From: Actinoplanes philippinensis
GTDB taxonomy: Bacteria > Actinomycetota > Actinomycetes > Mycobacteriales > Micromonosporaceae
Direction: 5' to 3'
DNA: 64,000 bases
Assembly (NCBI RefSeq): GCF_900113015.1
Contig: NZ_FONV01000010.1
Location: 62,001 to 126,000 of the forward strand
Made by a program: the position numbers and the translations under genes. Shown here one piece after another: positions 53,580 through 62,555 of this stretch. The notes beneath the pieces were generated by a model. The model was not told the DNA's origin and ran no database searches. It was given only the letters and a program-made list of their open reading frames with translations. Positions within the stretch are counted from its first letter, which is position 1. Each line of letters opens with the position of its first letter.

Positions 53580-54827
53580 TCAGGGCGTCGTGTCGGCCAG
53601 CAGCGCGACCCGGTAACCGGCGTCACGCAGCGCCTTGATCAGCGCCGACGAGTGGGCCGGTCCGCGCGTCTCCACCGACAGTGCCACCTCCACCTCACCG
53701 AAGCTGAGCCGCGGGCTCTGCCGCGAGTGGTTCACGTCGACGATGTTCGCCCGCTGCGCGGCGATCTCCCGCAGCAGCCGGGCCAGCTCCCCCGGCCGGT
53801 CCGAGCAGCGCACCGCGAGTCGCAGGAACCGGCCGGCCGACGCCAGCCCGTGCTCGATCACCCGCAGCAGCAGCATCGGGTCGATGTTGCCGCCGGACAG
53901 GATCGCCACCACCGGGCCGCCGGTCGGCACGTAGGCGCCGGTCAGCAGGGCCGCCGCGGCCGCCGCCCCGGCCGGCTCCACCACCGTCTTGTGCCGTTCC
54001 AGCAGCACCAGCAACGCCGCCGACAGGTCCTCGTCGTTGACCGTGACGACCTCGTCGACGAGCTTCGCGACGTGCGCGAACGTCAGGTCACCGGGGCGCA
54101 GGACGGCGATGCCGTCGGCGATCGTCGCGCACGACTCCAGCTTGCGGGGGGCGCCGGCCGCGAGCGACGGAGGGTACGCCGCCGCGCCGCTCGCCTGCAC
54201 CCCGATGATCCGGATGTCCGGCCGCAACGCCTTGGCCGCGACCGCCAGCCCGGAGATCAGCCCGCCACCGCCGACCGCGGTCACGATCGTCGTCGCCTCC
54301 GGGCACTGGTCCAGGATCTCCAGCGCGACGGTGCCCTGCCCGGCGATCACGTCCGGGTGGTCGAAGGGGTGGATCAAAACCGCTCCGGTGGTACGCGCGA
54401 AGTCGTGTGCCGCCTCCAGCGCGTCGTCGACGCTGGTCCCGGCGTACTCGACGGCCGCGCCGTACCCCTTGGTGGCGGAGACCTTGGGCAGCGGAGCGCC
54501 CTCCGGCATGAAGACGGTGGACCGCGCGCCGAGCAGACCGGCCGCGAGCGCCACCCCCTGCGCGTGGTTGCCGGCGCTCGCCGCGACCACGCCACGGGCC
54601 CGCTCGGCGGCCGACAGGCGGGAGATCCGGGTGTACGCCCCCCGCACCTTGTACGACCCGGCGCGCTGCTGGTTCTCGCACTTGAGCCAGACCGGAACCC
54701 CGGTGATCTCGGTGAGCGGCCGGGACGGGATCAGCGGCGTCTCCTTGACGACACCGGAGAGCAGGTCGCGGGCGGCTTCGACGTCGGCGAGGGTGAGCAG
54801 GTCGAGGGGGGAATCGGCACCGGTCAT
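53580..54827 (-). CDS. ilvA: Threonine ammonia-lyase
   Basis: The 415-residue PLP enzyme has the Schiff-base lysine in QQRAGSYKVRGAY (Lys60), the SAGNHAQGVALAA phosphate/substrate loop and the TAVGGGGLISGLAVAAKAL glycine loop. A C-terminal ACT-like domain (about 330-415) has VRCSDRPGELARLLREIA and LSVETRGPAHSSALIKAL. It deaminates threonine to 2-oxobutyrate, the first step towards isoleucine or, in the short catabolic form, propionate. A single ACT domain suggests a form intermediate between biosynthetic and catabolic enzymes. Confidence 0.9.
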   Translation of the reverse strand: MTGADSPLDLLTLADVEAARDLLSGVVKETPLIPSRPLTEITGVPVWLKCENQQRAGSYKVRGAYTRISRLSAAERARGVVAASAGNHAQGVALAAGLLGARSTVFMPEGAPLPKVSATKGYGAAVEYAGTSVDDALEAAHDFARTTGAVLIHPFDHPDVIAGQGTVALEILDQCPEATTIVTAVGGGGLISGLAVAAKALRPDIRIIGVQASGAAAYPPSLAAGAPRKLESCATIADGIAVLRPGDLTFAHVAKLVDEVVTVNDEDLSAALLVLLERHKTVVEPAGAAAAAALLTGAYVPTGGPVVAILSGGNIDPMLLLRVIEHGLASAGRFLRLAVRCSDRPGELARLLREIAAQRANIVDVNHSRQSPRLSFGEVEVALSVETRGPAHSSALIKALRDAGYRVALLADTTP

Positions 54828-54940
54828 GGACACCAATCGTGCCATCGGCGCGTCAGACCGTGGTCAACCGGTATGCCCTCCTGGCCCTCGTCCGCGAGGT
54901 GGCCGTTCCTGTTCCAGGGGCTGCCACTCGGTGCAGTCGG

Positions 54941-56299
54941 TCAGACCAGGGCGTGCCGCTGCCACGGATTGGCGACCTCGAATTGGCCGGCCACCGAGAG
55001 CAGCAGCAACTCTGATCCGGGCGGCCCGACGAGCTGGATCGCGAGCGGCAGCCCGTCCGGCCGGAACCCGACCGGCACCACGATCGCGGGCAGCCCGGCG
55101 TAGTTCCAGGGCGCCGCGTACGGCGCGTAGGACGCGTTGGCCCACATGTTCTTGCGCCAGGGCGACGCCGAATACTGCACGGCGGGCGGCGGCGCGGTGG
55201 CGAGCGCCGGGGTGAGCAGCAGGTCGATCGACTTGTCGGCGAAGAACTGGGTGGACCGCTCCCGCCACGCGTCGCGCTGCTTCTGCCGGACCAGACCGGC
55301 CCGCATCATCGTCTTGCCGAGGGCGATGTGCCGGCGGGTCCGCGGCTGGAGGCGCTCGATCGGCAGTCCCTCCGAGTTGACATACGCCCCGGCGAACCAG
55401 GTGGCCAGCACACCGAGCGCCACGCCGGTCGGGTAGACCGGGTCCGCGGTGACGGTGTCGTGCCCGACGTCGACGAGCAGCTTCGACGCCTTGGCCACGG
55501 CCGAGACGTTCGCCTCGTCCGGTTTCACCCCGGCGGCCGGCGACCGCAGCGAGACGCCGATCCGCAGTTTCGACGGCTCCACCAGCTTGGCCGGGGCCTG
55601 GCCGGCGAGCACCGAGAAGCCCAGCGCGGCGTCCGCCACGGTGGTGGTGAGCACGCCGTTCTCCACCAGGCCGAACCAGTCCTTGTCGCCGAAGTCGACC
55701 GGGACGACGCCGCGGCCCGGCTTGAGCCCGACCACACCGCAGCAGGCGGCCGGGATCCGGATCGAACCGAGCCCGTCGTTGCCCTGCGCGATCGGCACCA
55801 GCCCGGCCGCCACCGCGGCGGCCGAGCCACCGGACGAGCCGCCCGGGGTGCGATCCAGGTCCCAGGGGTTGCGGGTCGGGCCGTTCTCGTCGTCGGTGAC
55901 GGCCCACAGGCCCATCTCCGGCATCCTGGTCACCCCGACCACGACGGCGCCGGCGCCGCGCAACCTACGGACCACTTCGTGGTCCACTTCGGCGACCTCG
56001 GGGGTACGCGCGGCGGCCGAGCCGTGCCACGTGGGCAGCCCGGCCACCGCGGTGTTCTCCTTGACCGCCACCGGCACCCCGGCCAGCGGAAGGTTCGCCA
56101 GGTCCTCCTGGTCGTCGACCTTCTCCGCCTCGGTGATCGCCTCACCGCCCCGGACCACCCGGAACGCGCCGAGGGCCGGGTCGGAGATGGCGATCTGCTC
56201 CAGGTGGTCCGCCACGACCTGGGTGGCGCTCGCGTCTCCGCGGCGCACCGCTCGGGAGATCTGTCTGGCGGTGGCGCCCACCCAGGTCGTCGAGTCCAT
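54941..56299 (-). CDS. Amidase-signature family hydrolase
   Basis: The 452-residue protein has the Ser-cisSer-Lys triad of amidase-signature enzymes: Lys80 in PVAVKENTAV, cis-Ser in RTPGGSSGGSAAAVAAG (155/156) and the nucleophile in GNDGLGSIRIPAACCG (Ser179). MWANASYAPYAAPWNYAGLP lies near the C-terminus. The physiological amide is unknown. GatA is excluded by the shorter length and lack of gatB/gatC neighbours. It lies 26 bases upstream of the metB stop's partner gene, on the same strand as metB. Confidence 0.88.
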   Translation of the reverse strand: MDSTTWVGATARQISRAVRRGDASATQVVADHLEQIAISDPALGAFRVVRGGEAITEAEKVDDQEDLANLPLAGVPVAVKENTAVAGLPTWHGSAAARTPEVAEVDHEVVRRLRGAGAVVVGVTRMPEMGLWAVTDDENGPTRNPWDLDRTPGGSSGGSAAAVAAGLVPIAQGNDGLGSIRIPAACCGVVGLKPGRGVVPVDFGDKDWFGLVENGVLTTTVADAALGFSVLAGQAPAKLVEPSKLRIGVSLRSPAAGVKPDEANVSAVAKASKLLVDVGHDTVTADPVYPTGVALGVLATWFAGAYVNSEGLPIERLQPRTRRHIALGKTMMRAGLVRQKQRDAWRERSTQFFADKSIDLLLTPALATAPPPAVQYSASPWRKNMWANASYAPYAAPWNYAGLPAIVVPVGFRPDGLPLAIQLVGPPGSELLLLSVAGQFEVANPWQRHALV

Positions 56300-56325
56300 C
56301 GCTCTCAGTTTCTCCAGCGTCGGTC

Positions 56326-57477
56326 TTATCCGAGGGCCTGCTCGAGATCGGCGAGCAGATCGTCAACGGTTTCGATGCCGACAGACAGTCGCACGAGATC
56401 GGCGGGAACTTCAAGCGCTGAGCCCGCAGCCGACAGATGTGTCATCTGACCCGGGTGCTCGATCAGCGACTCGACACCACCGAGCGACTCGGCGAGCACG
56501 AAGAGCTTCGCCCGGTTGCAGATCGCGATCGCCGCCTCCGGGCCGCCCGCCGCACGGAACGACACCATGCCGCCGAACCGGCTCATCTGCTTGGCCGCGA
56601 CCTCGTGACCGGGGTGCGTCTCCAGACCCGGGTAGAGCACGCCCGCCACGGCCGGGTGCTCGCTCAGGTAGCCGACGATCCGCTCCGCGTTGTCACAGTG
56701 GCGGTCCATCCGTACCCCCAGGGTCTTGATCCCCCGCAAGGTCAGCCAGGCGTCGAAGGGACCGTTGACGCCGCCCATCGCATTCTGATGGAAGGCGAGC
56801 TCATCGCCGAGCCCGGCGTCCGCGGTGATCAGCGCGCCACCGACCACGTCGGAGTGGCCGCCCAGGTACTTGGTGGTCGAGTGGATGACCACGTCGGCGC
56901 CGAGCGTGATCGGCTGCTGCAGGTACGGCGAGGCGAACGTGTTGTCCACGGCCAGCATCGCGTCGTACTCGTGGGCGAGACCGGCCAGTTGGGCGATGTC
57001 GTTCACGTTGAGCAGCGGATTGGTCGGCGTCTCGGACCAGATCAGCCGGGTGTGCCCGGGGCGGAAGGCGGCCCGCACCGCGTCGATGTCGTCCAGCGGG
57101 GCGGCCGTCCAGTCCAGGCCCCACCGCTCGGCGACCTTGCTGAACAGGCGGAACGTGCCACCGTATGCGTCGTTCGGGATGACCACGTGGTCACCGGGGC
57201 GGCACACCGTACGCAGAAGGGTGTCCTCGGCCGCCAGGCCGCTGGCGAAGGCCAGCCCTCGCCGGCCGCCCTCGATCGCCGCCAGGCACTCCTGGAGCGC
57301 GTCCCGGGTCGGGTTGCCGGACCGGCTGTACTCGTAGCCCAGGCGGGGGGCGCCGACGGCGTCCTGGGCATAGGTGCTCGTCTGGTAGATGGGTGGCACC
57401 ACCGCACCGGTCCGCGGGTCCGGCTCCTGGCCGGCGTGGATGGCGAGGGTGTCGAACCCGTAGCTGTTAGCCGTCAT
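56326..57477 (-). CDS. metB: Cystathionine gamma-synthase
   Basis: The 383-residue PLP enzyme of the Cys/Met metabolism family has TLAIHAGQEPDPRTGAVVPP at the N-terminus, the EYSRSGNPTRDALQECLA motif, PLP lysine in DVVIHSTTKYLGGHSD (Lys203) and the C-terminal MTHLSAAGSALEVPADLVRL substrate loop. It condenses an acylated homoserine with cysteine to cystathionine. Gamma-lyase activity is possible in this subgroup. Position near greA matches M. tuberculosis metB (Rv1079). Confidence 0.9.
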   Translation of the reverse strand: MTANSYGFDTLAIHAGQEPDPRTGAVVPPIYQTSTYAQDAVGAPRLGYEYSRSGNPTRDALQECLAAIEGGRRGLAFASGLAAEDTLLRTVCRPGDHVVIPNDAYGGTFRLFSKVAERWGLDWTAAPLDDIDAVRAAFRPGHTRLIWSETPTNPLLNVNDIAQLAGLAHEYDAMLAVDNTFASPYLQQPITLGADVVIHSTTKYLGGHSDVVGGALITADAGLGDELAFHQNAMGGVNGPFDAWLTLRGIKTLGVRMDRHCDNAERIVGYLSEHPAVAGVLYPGLETHPGHEVAAKQMSRFGGMVSFRAAGGPEAAIAICNRAKLFVLAESLGGVESLIEHPGQMTHLSAAGSALEVPADLVRLSVGIETVDDLLADLEQALG

Positions 57478-57501
57478 GTTGCGCAAGGCTAGTCTCACCT
57501 G

Positions 57502-57944
57502 ATGGCGGACTGCGTGTTCTGCGGCATCGTTTCGGGTTCCGTTCCGGCCTTCCTGGTGGCGTCCGACCCGGCCGGACTCGCCTTCCTCGACATCCGCCCG
57601 GTCTTCAAGGGTCACGTCCTGGTGATCCCCCGCCCGCACGTCGTCCAGCTCACCGACCTCCCGGCGCCCGACCTGCCGGCGTATTTCGGCTTCGTGCAGC
57701 GGATCGCCGCGGCCGTCCCCCTCGCGATGGACGCGAAAGGGACCTTCGTCGCGATGAACAACATCGTCTCCCAGTCGGTGCCGCATCTGCACACCCACGT
57801 CGTGCCCCGCACCAAGGGCGACGGCCTGCGCGGATTCTTCTGGCCCCGCCGTAAGTACGACAGCGACGACGAGGCCACGGCGGTCGCCGAGACCATTGGT
57901 AAGGAATACCTCCGGCTCAGCGTTGCAGAGGGCGGACGAAGGGA

Positions 57945-57948
<4 letters not shown>
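57502..57948 (+). CDS. HIT-family hydrolase
   Basis: The 148-residue protein has the N-terminal zinc-like CVFCGIVSG, the strand GHVLVIPRPHVVQL and the histidine triad VPHLHTHVVPR (His95, 97, 99). HIT proteins hydrolyse or transfer nucleoside monophosphates from dinucleotides or phosphoramidates. The exact substrate is unknown. The stop overlaps the msrA start as GTGA. Confidence 0.9.
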
Positions 57949-58610
<662 letters not shown>

Positions 58611-58659
58611 CGCTCTGGAGTTCGTCCGTGTGACGATGGTGAGGAGGAGGTGGCCTGAG

Positions 58660-58983
58660 ATGCGCCGGTACGCCAAACCCATCGTCGTCGCGGACGATCT
58701 CGGACTGCTGCGCGGGCAGACGACGGGTGTCGTCACCCTGCCACGTCATCTCGACTGGTCTGGTGCCGCCGACTACAACCTCGACAGCTCGGGCCGGATC
58801 GTCGACCTCTACCGCACAGTCCTCATCGAGGCGACCAACGCAGACGATCTGCATGCGTTTCTCGATCAGATGGTTTTGACGAGGCTGTGGCCATCGATCT
58901 GGCTCCCGCCGGAGCTACGCCGTGCGTGGGAACAGCGCTTCCCAGAACTCCGGCGGGCCGCGTCGGAGGTCTCTGCCGCGTAG
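58660..58983 (+). CDS. Small partner protein of AbiEii-like nucleotidyltransferase
   Basis: From ATG 58660 (AGGAGGAGG upstream) the product is 107 residues, with KPIVVADDLGLLRGQTTGVV, LPRHLDWSGAADYNLDSSGR and the FLDQMVLTRLWPSIWLPPEL segment. Proteins of this kind recur directly upstream of AbiEii-type nucleotidyltransferase genes in actinomycetes, from memory of the family context. An antitoxin or accessory role is inferred. No DNA-binding helix-turn-helix is evident. It lies 10 bases before the next gene. Confidence 0.6.
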   Translation: MRRYAKPIVVADDLGLLRGQTTGVVTLPRHLDWSGAADYNLDSSGRIVDLYRTVLIEATNADDLHAFLDQMVLTRLWPSIWLPPELRRAWEQRFPELRRAASEVSAA

Positions 58984-58993
58984 GGTCGCCGGC

Positions 58994-59624
58994 ATGGATC
59001 CCCGTCACCGCGAGCTGGCCGAGATCGCCCTCCGCGCGGCCGGAGGCGATTACGGGCTCGCGCTCGCCGGCGGCTACGCCGTTCGGGAGCACGGCATGGG
59101 TGATCGGCCGAGCGGTGACGTCGATCTGTTCACCGACTGGCAGCGCCGGGCAGATTTCCCCGCCGTTGCCGACCTCGTCATCAAGGCTCTGACCGACAAC
59201 GGATACGCGGTTCACGTCGACGCGCGGGCGGACACCTTCGCCCGGTTGCTGGTCTCCCGGTCCGACGAACCAGACACGGAACCGCAGAAGATGGAGCTGG
59301 CCGCCGACTGGCGGGCCCATCCACCGGTGACCCTGAACGTCGGCCCCGTCCTGCACCCAGATGACGCAGTCGGCAACAAAATGGCGGCACTCTATGGCCG
59401 CGCGCTCGCCCGCGACTTCCTGGACATCGATGCGGTCCTCGCCAGTGGCCGCTACACCAGCGATCAGCTCCTCCGCCTGATCGAGCACGCCGATCCCGGT
59501 TTCGATCTCGCAACCTTCGCCGATGTGCTGGGGAGCGGCAGACCAGATCAGTGACGCCGCATTCGCTCCCTATGGCGTCGACACCGAATTCATCCGAGGC
59601 CTGCGCCACCGATTCGCCGAGTAG
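58994..59624 (+). pseudogene. AbiEii/AbiGii-type nucleotidyltransferase, frameshifted near its end
   Basis: The open frame from ATG 58994 stops at 59554 (186 residues). It has the nucleotidyltransferase core GLALAGGYAVREHGMGDRPS and GDVDLF, where the two aspartates bind metal, and then VGNKMAALYGRALARDFLDI, typical of the AbiEii toxin family. After the stop a second frame reads ADQISDAAFAPYGVDTEFIR and GLRHRFAE to TAG 59622-59624, which matches the usual C-terminus of such proteins. One extra G in the run at 59530-59533 explains the break. The core is intact, so the truncated protein may be functional, or the base may be a sequencing error. Confidence 0.72.
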
Positions 59625-59677
59625 CGGCGGGAGCTACGGAAGGGGTAGCTGGCACCCAGCGGCACCCTTCAAGCGAC

Positions 59678-59736
59678 AAGAACCCGAACGGCTACTGCAA
59701 CCACGGCCCGAACGGCATGACCTGCCCGATCGGCGT
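59678..59736 (+). repeat. msrA 3'-end direct repeat, copy 2
   Basis: A 59-base copy (58/59 identical to copy 1) lies outside any complete gene. In frame it encodes the MsrA tail KNPNGYCNHGPNGMTCPIGV and then ARVAD with TAA at 59753-59755. Upstream the frame continues as weakly MsrA-like TQRHPSSD (compare HQQYLSDA in MsrA), so homology extends some 25 bases to the left. Its stop directly abuts the stop of the convergent toxin gene. Confidence 0.93.
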
Positions 59737-59755
59737 CGCGAGGGTCGCCGACTAA

Positions 59756-60109
59756 CTACTCGGTCACCTTCGGGTGCGACGGACCGGCGGCGACAATCCA
59801 GACGATCCGGCGGTCCGCGTCTGGGCAATACCAGATCCGGCCGCCGGCCGTCACCTCGTATTGCCATTGATCGAGAGGTTTGCCGCCGATCTCGCGATGC
59901 GCCAAGGGACCATAGAGTCGATGCTGCCGCGCTGGATTTGTCGGCGCGGTAGGTCGTTCGGTGAGAACGATCCACGCCTCCCAGGTGTTCGACCGGGCCG
60001 TCTGGCACAGATGCTCCCAACCCTTGGCGGCCTCGGACGTGGCGAACCGCGCTTCCCACCCGCCCGGTTTCCCCGGCGGTGCGACCCGATCGCCTCGCTT
60101 AGCAGGCAT
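59756..60109 (-). CDS. RelE/ParE-like toxin
   Basis: From ATG 60109 the product is 117 residues (in-frame starts up to 60121 exist). It has EARFATSEAAKGWEHLCQTA, RQHRLYGPL, then KPLDQWQYEVTAGGRIWYCP and a final GPSHPKVTE. The strand order with a basic loop and a C-terminal R-I-W-Y segment resembles RelE/ParE-type toxins. Overlap of its start with the end of the upstream Phd-like antitoxin gene is typical of type II toxin-antitoxin operons. Target (mRNA on the ribosome or gyrase) is unknown. Confidence 0.62.
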   Translation of the reverse strand: MPAKRGDRVAPPGKPGGWEARFATSEAAKGWEHLCQTARSNTWEAWIVLTERPTAPTNPARQHRLYGPLAHREIGGKPLDQWQYEVTAGGRIWYCPDADRRIVWIVAAGPSHPKVTE

Positions 60110-60575
60110 CAGCATCACCATCCACGGGAGCGGGCACCGGTCCCAGGTCCTCGTTCAACGGGCCGCTCAGCTGGCGTAGAAGATCCGGATCGGCATAGAC
60201 CATTGCGGTCGACTTCCACCCACGCAGCATCTCGGCCAGCACCGACCATTGCCCCAATTCAGCCGATATCCTGGCCGCCTTGATGAATTCGGCGACGAAC
60301 TGGGCGACCGCGTCGGACGGCATCAGCCCGAGCCAGGGAAACTCTTCGCTCAGCGCTGCTGCGGCCGTCTCGACAGGAACGTGCGCCAGAAGGTTGCGAA
60401 GCGCCCGCACGGTGGCGATGGCTCCTTCGCCGGATGTTGCTATCCGATCTTCCCGGGTCAACAGCAGGTCGGCGCCATCCCTGCGGCGCACACGCACGTC
60501 ACCGGCATCGGCCAGCGCTGCGACGCTCTTCGGGTCACGCTGCAACTCGCTCCACTGCACTTCCTTGACATCCAC
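60099..60575 (-). CDS. Phd/YefM-like antitoxin
   Basis: From GTG 60575 the product is 158 residues. The N-terminal part, VDVKEVQWSELQRDPKSVAA followed by LADAGDVRVRRRDGADLLLT and REDR, has the fold pattern of prevent-host-death antitoxins (helix, then strand pair). The C-terminal 100 residues are an extra helical region with EEFPWLGLMPSDAVAQFVAE and may neutralise the toxin. The gene overlaps the toxin gene by 11 bases. A perfect palindrome sits 8 bases upstream of the start, consistent with autorepression. A frame extends upstream to a TTG at 60611. Confidence 0.62.
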   Translation of the reverse strand: MDVKEVQWSELQRDPKSVAALADAGDVRVRRRDGADLLLTREDRIATSGEGAIATVRALRNLLAHVPVETAAAALSEEFPWLGLMPSDAVAQFVAEFIKAARISAELGQWSVLAEMLRGWKSTAMVYADPDLLRQLSGPLNEDLGPVPAPVDGDADAC

Positions 60576-60583
60576 AACGCCAA

Positions 60584-60601
60584 TTCTGAACTTTTTCAGA
60601 A
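60584..60601. promoter_or_regulatory. Palindromic operator of the toxin-antitoxin pair
   Basis: TTCTGAA, four bases, then TTCAGAA is a perfect 7-bp dyad directly in front of the antitoxin start. It is A/T-rich against a GC-rich background, which makes chance occurrence less likely. Placement fits an autoregulatory operator bound by the Phd-like antitoxin. Confidence 0.6.
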
Positions 60602-60679
60602 CTCCCGGCAAGGCGGATGGTCAGGGCCTCGGACCGATCGCCGCCCAGTACAGCAGCACTACACCGCCCGCTGGAGTCC

Positions 60680-60738
60680 AAGAACCCGAACGGCTACTGC
60701 AACCTCGGCCCGAACGGGATGACCTGCCCGATCGGCGT
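60680..60738 (+). repeat. msrA 3'-end direct repeat, copy 3
   Basis: The third 59-base copy (58/59 identical to copy 1) encodes KNPNGYCNLGPNGMTCPIGV then ARTS with TGA at 60752-60754. The tail beyond the 59-base core also aligns with the native msrA end (ARTN, stop), which copy 2 does not. A terminator hairpin follows 9 bases after its stop. This copy therefore looks like the ancestral 3' end of msrA. Confidence 0.93.
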
Positions 60739-60762
60739 GGCTCGCACCAGCTGACCCCGGCG

Positions 60763-60798
60763 ACACGGGACGGACGCCTGGCGCGGTCCGTCCCGTGT
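60763..60798. terminator. Probable original msrA terminator
   Basis: ACACGGGACGGA and TCCGTCCCGTGT form a perfect 12-bp stem with a 12-base loop, between copy 3 of the msrA tail and the convergent secreted-protein gene. It may serve both directions. No comparable hairpin follows the actual msrA stop at 58610. Confidence 0.8.
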
Positions 60799-60821
60799 GA
60801 CGACGCTCTCCGAGCGGCGGA

Positions 60822-61286
60822 TCAGGCTTTGTGGGTCAGTGTCGCGCCGGTCCAGAAGTCCTCCAGTTCGGCGGTCATGGCGATGTGCTCGACCACGCAG
60901 GTGTAGCCGCTGACGTTCAGGCCCTGCACCCGGAGGGGCACCTTGGCCGTTCCCGGGACGGTGCCGTCGAAGCTGATCAGGTAGTCGTTCGCCCGGAGGG
61001 ACGACGCGGTCCGGTGGATGGTGAGGGTGGATTCGTCGTTCGTGCACACGGCGTCCACCTCGGCGGTCACTCGTGTCGAGATCGTGGTGACGTTCGCGTC
61101 CAGTTCCACGGCCACCTCCAGGAAGGTGACGGTGGCGGTGGTGCCGTTCCATTTGATAGTGGTCGCCTCGGGCACGAAGTGCGTGTTCTCCGCCGCCGAA
61201 GCGGCGCTGGGGTCACCGATCAGCAATGCCGCGGCCGCCGCTACGGACGAGCCGAACAGGGCCGAAGCCTTCTTTATGAACAGCAT
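60822..61286 (-). CDS. Secreted protein of unknown function
   Basis: From ATG 61286 (AAGGGG 5 bases upstream) the product is 154 residues. A signal peptide (FGSSVAAAAALLIGDPSAAS, cut near AAE) precedes a small beta-rich domain with TATVTFLEVAVELDANVTTI and two cysteines (DAVCTN and YTCVVEH) that could form a disulfide. The family is not recognised. It lies about 100 bases downstream of a second secreted-protein gene on the same strand. Confidence 0.68.
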   Translation of the reverse strand: MLFIKKASALFGSSVAAAAALLIGDPSAASAAENTHFVPEATTIKWNGTTATVTFLEVAVELDANVTTISTRVTAEVDAVCTNDESTLTIHRTASSLRANDYLISFDGTVPGTAKVPLRVQGLNVSGYTCVVEHIAMTAELEDFWTGATLTHKA

Positions 61287-61389
61287 GTTGCCCCTTTTAA
61301 CAAGAACGAAGGCGGCGACCGGCGTGCGCCAACCGCACCGCACCGATCGCCGCCCTCGTCAAACAATTACCGACAGGTCAGCCGGAGGA

Positions 61390-62013
61390 TCAGAACTCCT
61401 CGAAGTCCACCGGAATATCGTTGTTGTTCTGGTCCTTGGCCCCACCGGAGTCACCATTGACAACCGTGAAGTCCTTGGTGGTCCCGTCGACCTGCAGTCG
61501 CAGCGTCTCGAACCCGATCCGAAGAGTGGACACACCCCTCAAATTGGCCGCCGACACCTTGAACTTGATGTCGATGGCGACGCTGATGGTGTTCGACTCC
61601 TCGAAGGTCTTCTTCAGCACGCTCCTGCTGGCGTCCGCCTTGAACCGGGCCCCCCAGATGCTGAAACCCGCCGAGTACGGCAGGTTGTAGACGTTGTAGA
61701 GGGCCTTGTAGTCGTGGGTCGTGATCGTGCCCCGGATGGTTCCCTCGAGGTCGAAGCCCTGCGACTGGATCACGATGTTCTTGAAGCCGCTGAAGCCGTG
61801 GAACGCGGTCACGTTCTCGGCGGCCGCGAACCTGCCACCCCGGCTGTCGGGCAACAGGATGGTGAAACCATCGTTAGTAACATTGATGATACTCGATCCA
61901 GATGCGCTCGCCGCACTGGCCGGGGAAGCGGCAGTCAGCGTCCCACCCGCCAATGCCAGCACACCGGCGGTGACCGCCATTGCGTTCCGGATCTTTCCTA
62001 CACGAGAGCGCAT
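61390..62013 (-). CDS. Secreted beta-rich protein of unknown function
   Basis: From ATG 62013 (AAGGGG upstream) the product is 207 residues. The signal peptide (AMAVTAGVLALAGGTLTAAS, cut near ASAAS) is followed by a cysteine-free, beta-rich domain with FHGFSGFKNIVIQSQGFDLE and RGVSTLRIGFETLRLQVDGT. The end is acidic (NNNDIPVDFEEF). It resembles its downstream neighbour in size and secretion but not in sequence. A promoter should lie in the A/T-richer region upstream. Confidence 0.68.
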   Translation of the reverse strand: MRSRVGKIRNAMAVTAGVLALAGGTLTAASPASAASASGSSIINVTNDGFTILLPDSRGGRFAAAENVTAFHGFSGFKNIVIQSQGFDLEGTIRGTITTHDYKALYNVYNLPYSAGFSIWGARFKADASRSVLKKTFEESNTISVAIDIKFKVSAANLRGVSTLRIGFETLRLQVDGTTKDFTVVNGDSGGAKDQNNNDIPVDFEEF

Positions 62014-62555
62014 TTGGACCCCTTCGAGTCTGATGGACGACAATCATGCCGTTCGGCTGAGTGGGATTTATCAAGTGACTGCCGTCGATTGCCTCGAACG
62101 TAATCAAGGGGAGCGACGAGTGTCTATGCCTTACTCCGAAGTAATCACACGGCGACCCACTCGACAGGGAGCGCACTCCAGCCATTTGCAAGATCCTGTA
62201 TTTCACTTAACCCGGTCGGCCGGCCGAAATTCTTCCAGGATTGCCCGATTGAACCAAATATTCATCGTCATAGATGGGTAGCTTCATCCTGCGGGTCGAC
62301 TCTCATCAGCCTTCGTCCCGATTCGACGGATAAGGCCTATCGTGCGCCCCGGAAGATGACCGGGCGTGAGGGCTCAGAAACGCGGAGTGCTCCACCGGGA
62401 GCCCGGACGACACCTACTCACGGGTAACCCGCGCCGCCCGCGCCGACGCCTCCACGGCGCAAGTCGGCGACGAGGATTTCACGCTGGCGATCGAAAAAAG
62501 TCGACATGTCCGGAAATCGCGCTCACACTCGGAACCGAGCCAGCGGGAGGTGGAT
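62014..62555. other. A/T-richer intergenic region, 542 bases
   Basis: This region separates the leftward secreted-protein gene and the rightward 109-residue gene. Its first 330 bases have clearly lower GC than the rest of the window (for example AACCAAATATTCATCGTCAT near 62255). Short open frames are present, but none has a convincing start and codon pattern. No RNA gene or repeat was recognised. It may mark horizontally acquired DNA or a regulated promoter. Confidence 0.4.

Noticed and set aside
59551..59952. An open frame running through msrA tail copy 2 and into the toxin gene region.
   Set aside because: It reads the repeat in a non-MsrA frame and the toxin gene on the wrong strand. It has no start signal.
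59678..60754. Extra msrA tails considered as separate small genes.
   Set aside because: Neither copy has a start codon or ribosome binding site in frame, and upstream of the core the frames do not encode MsrA. They are partial duplicates.
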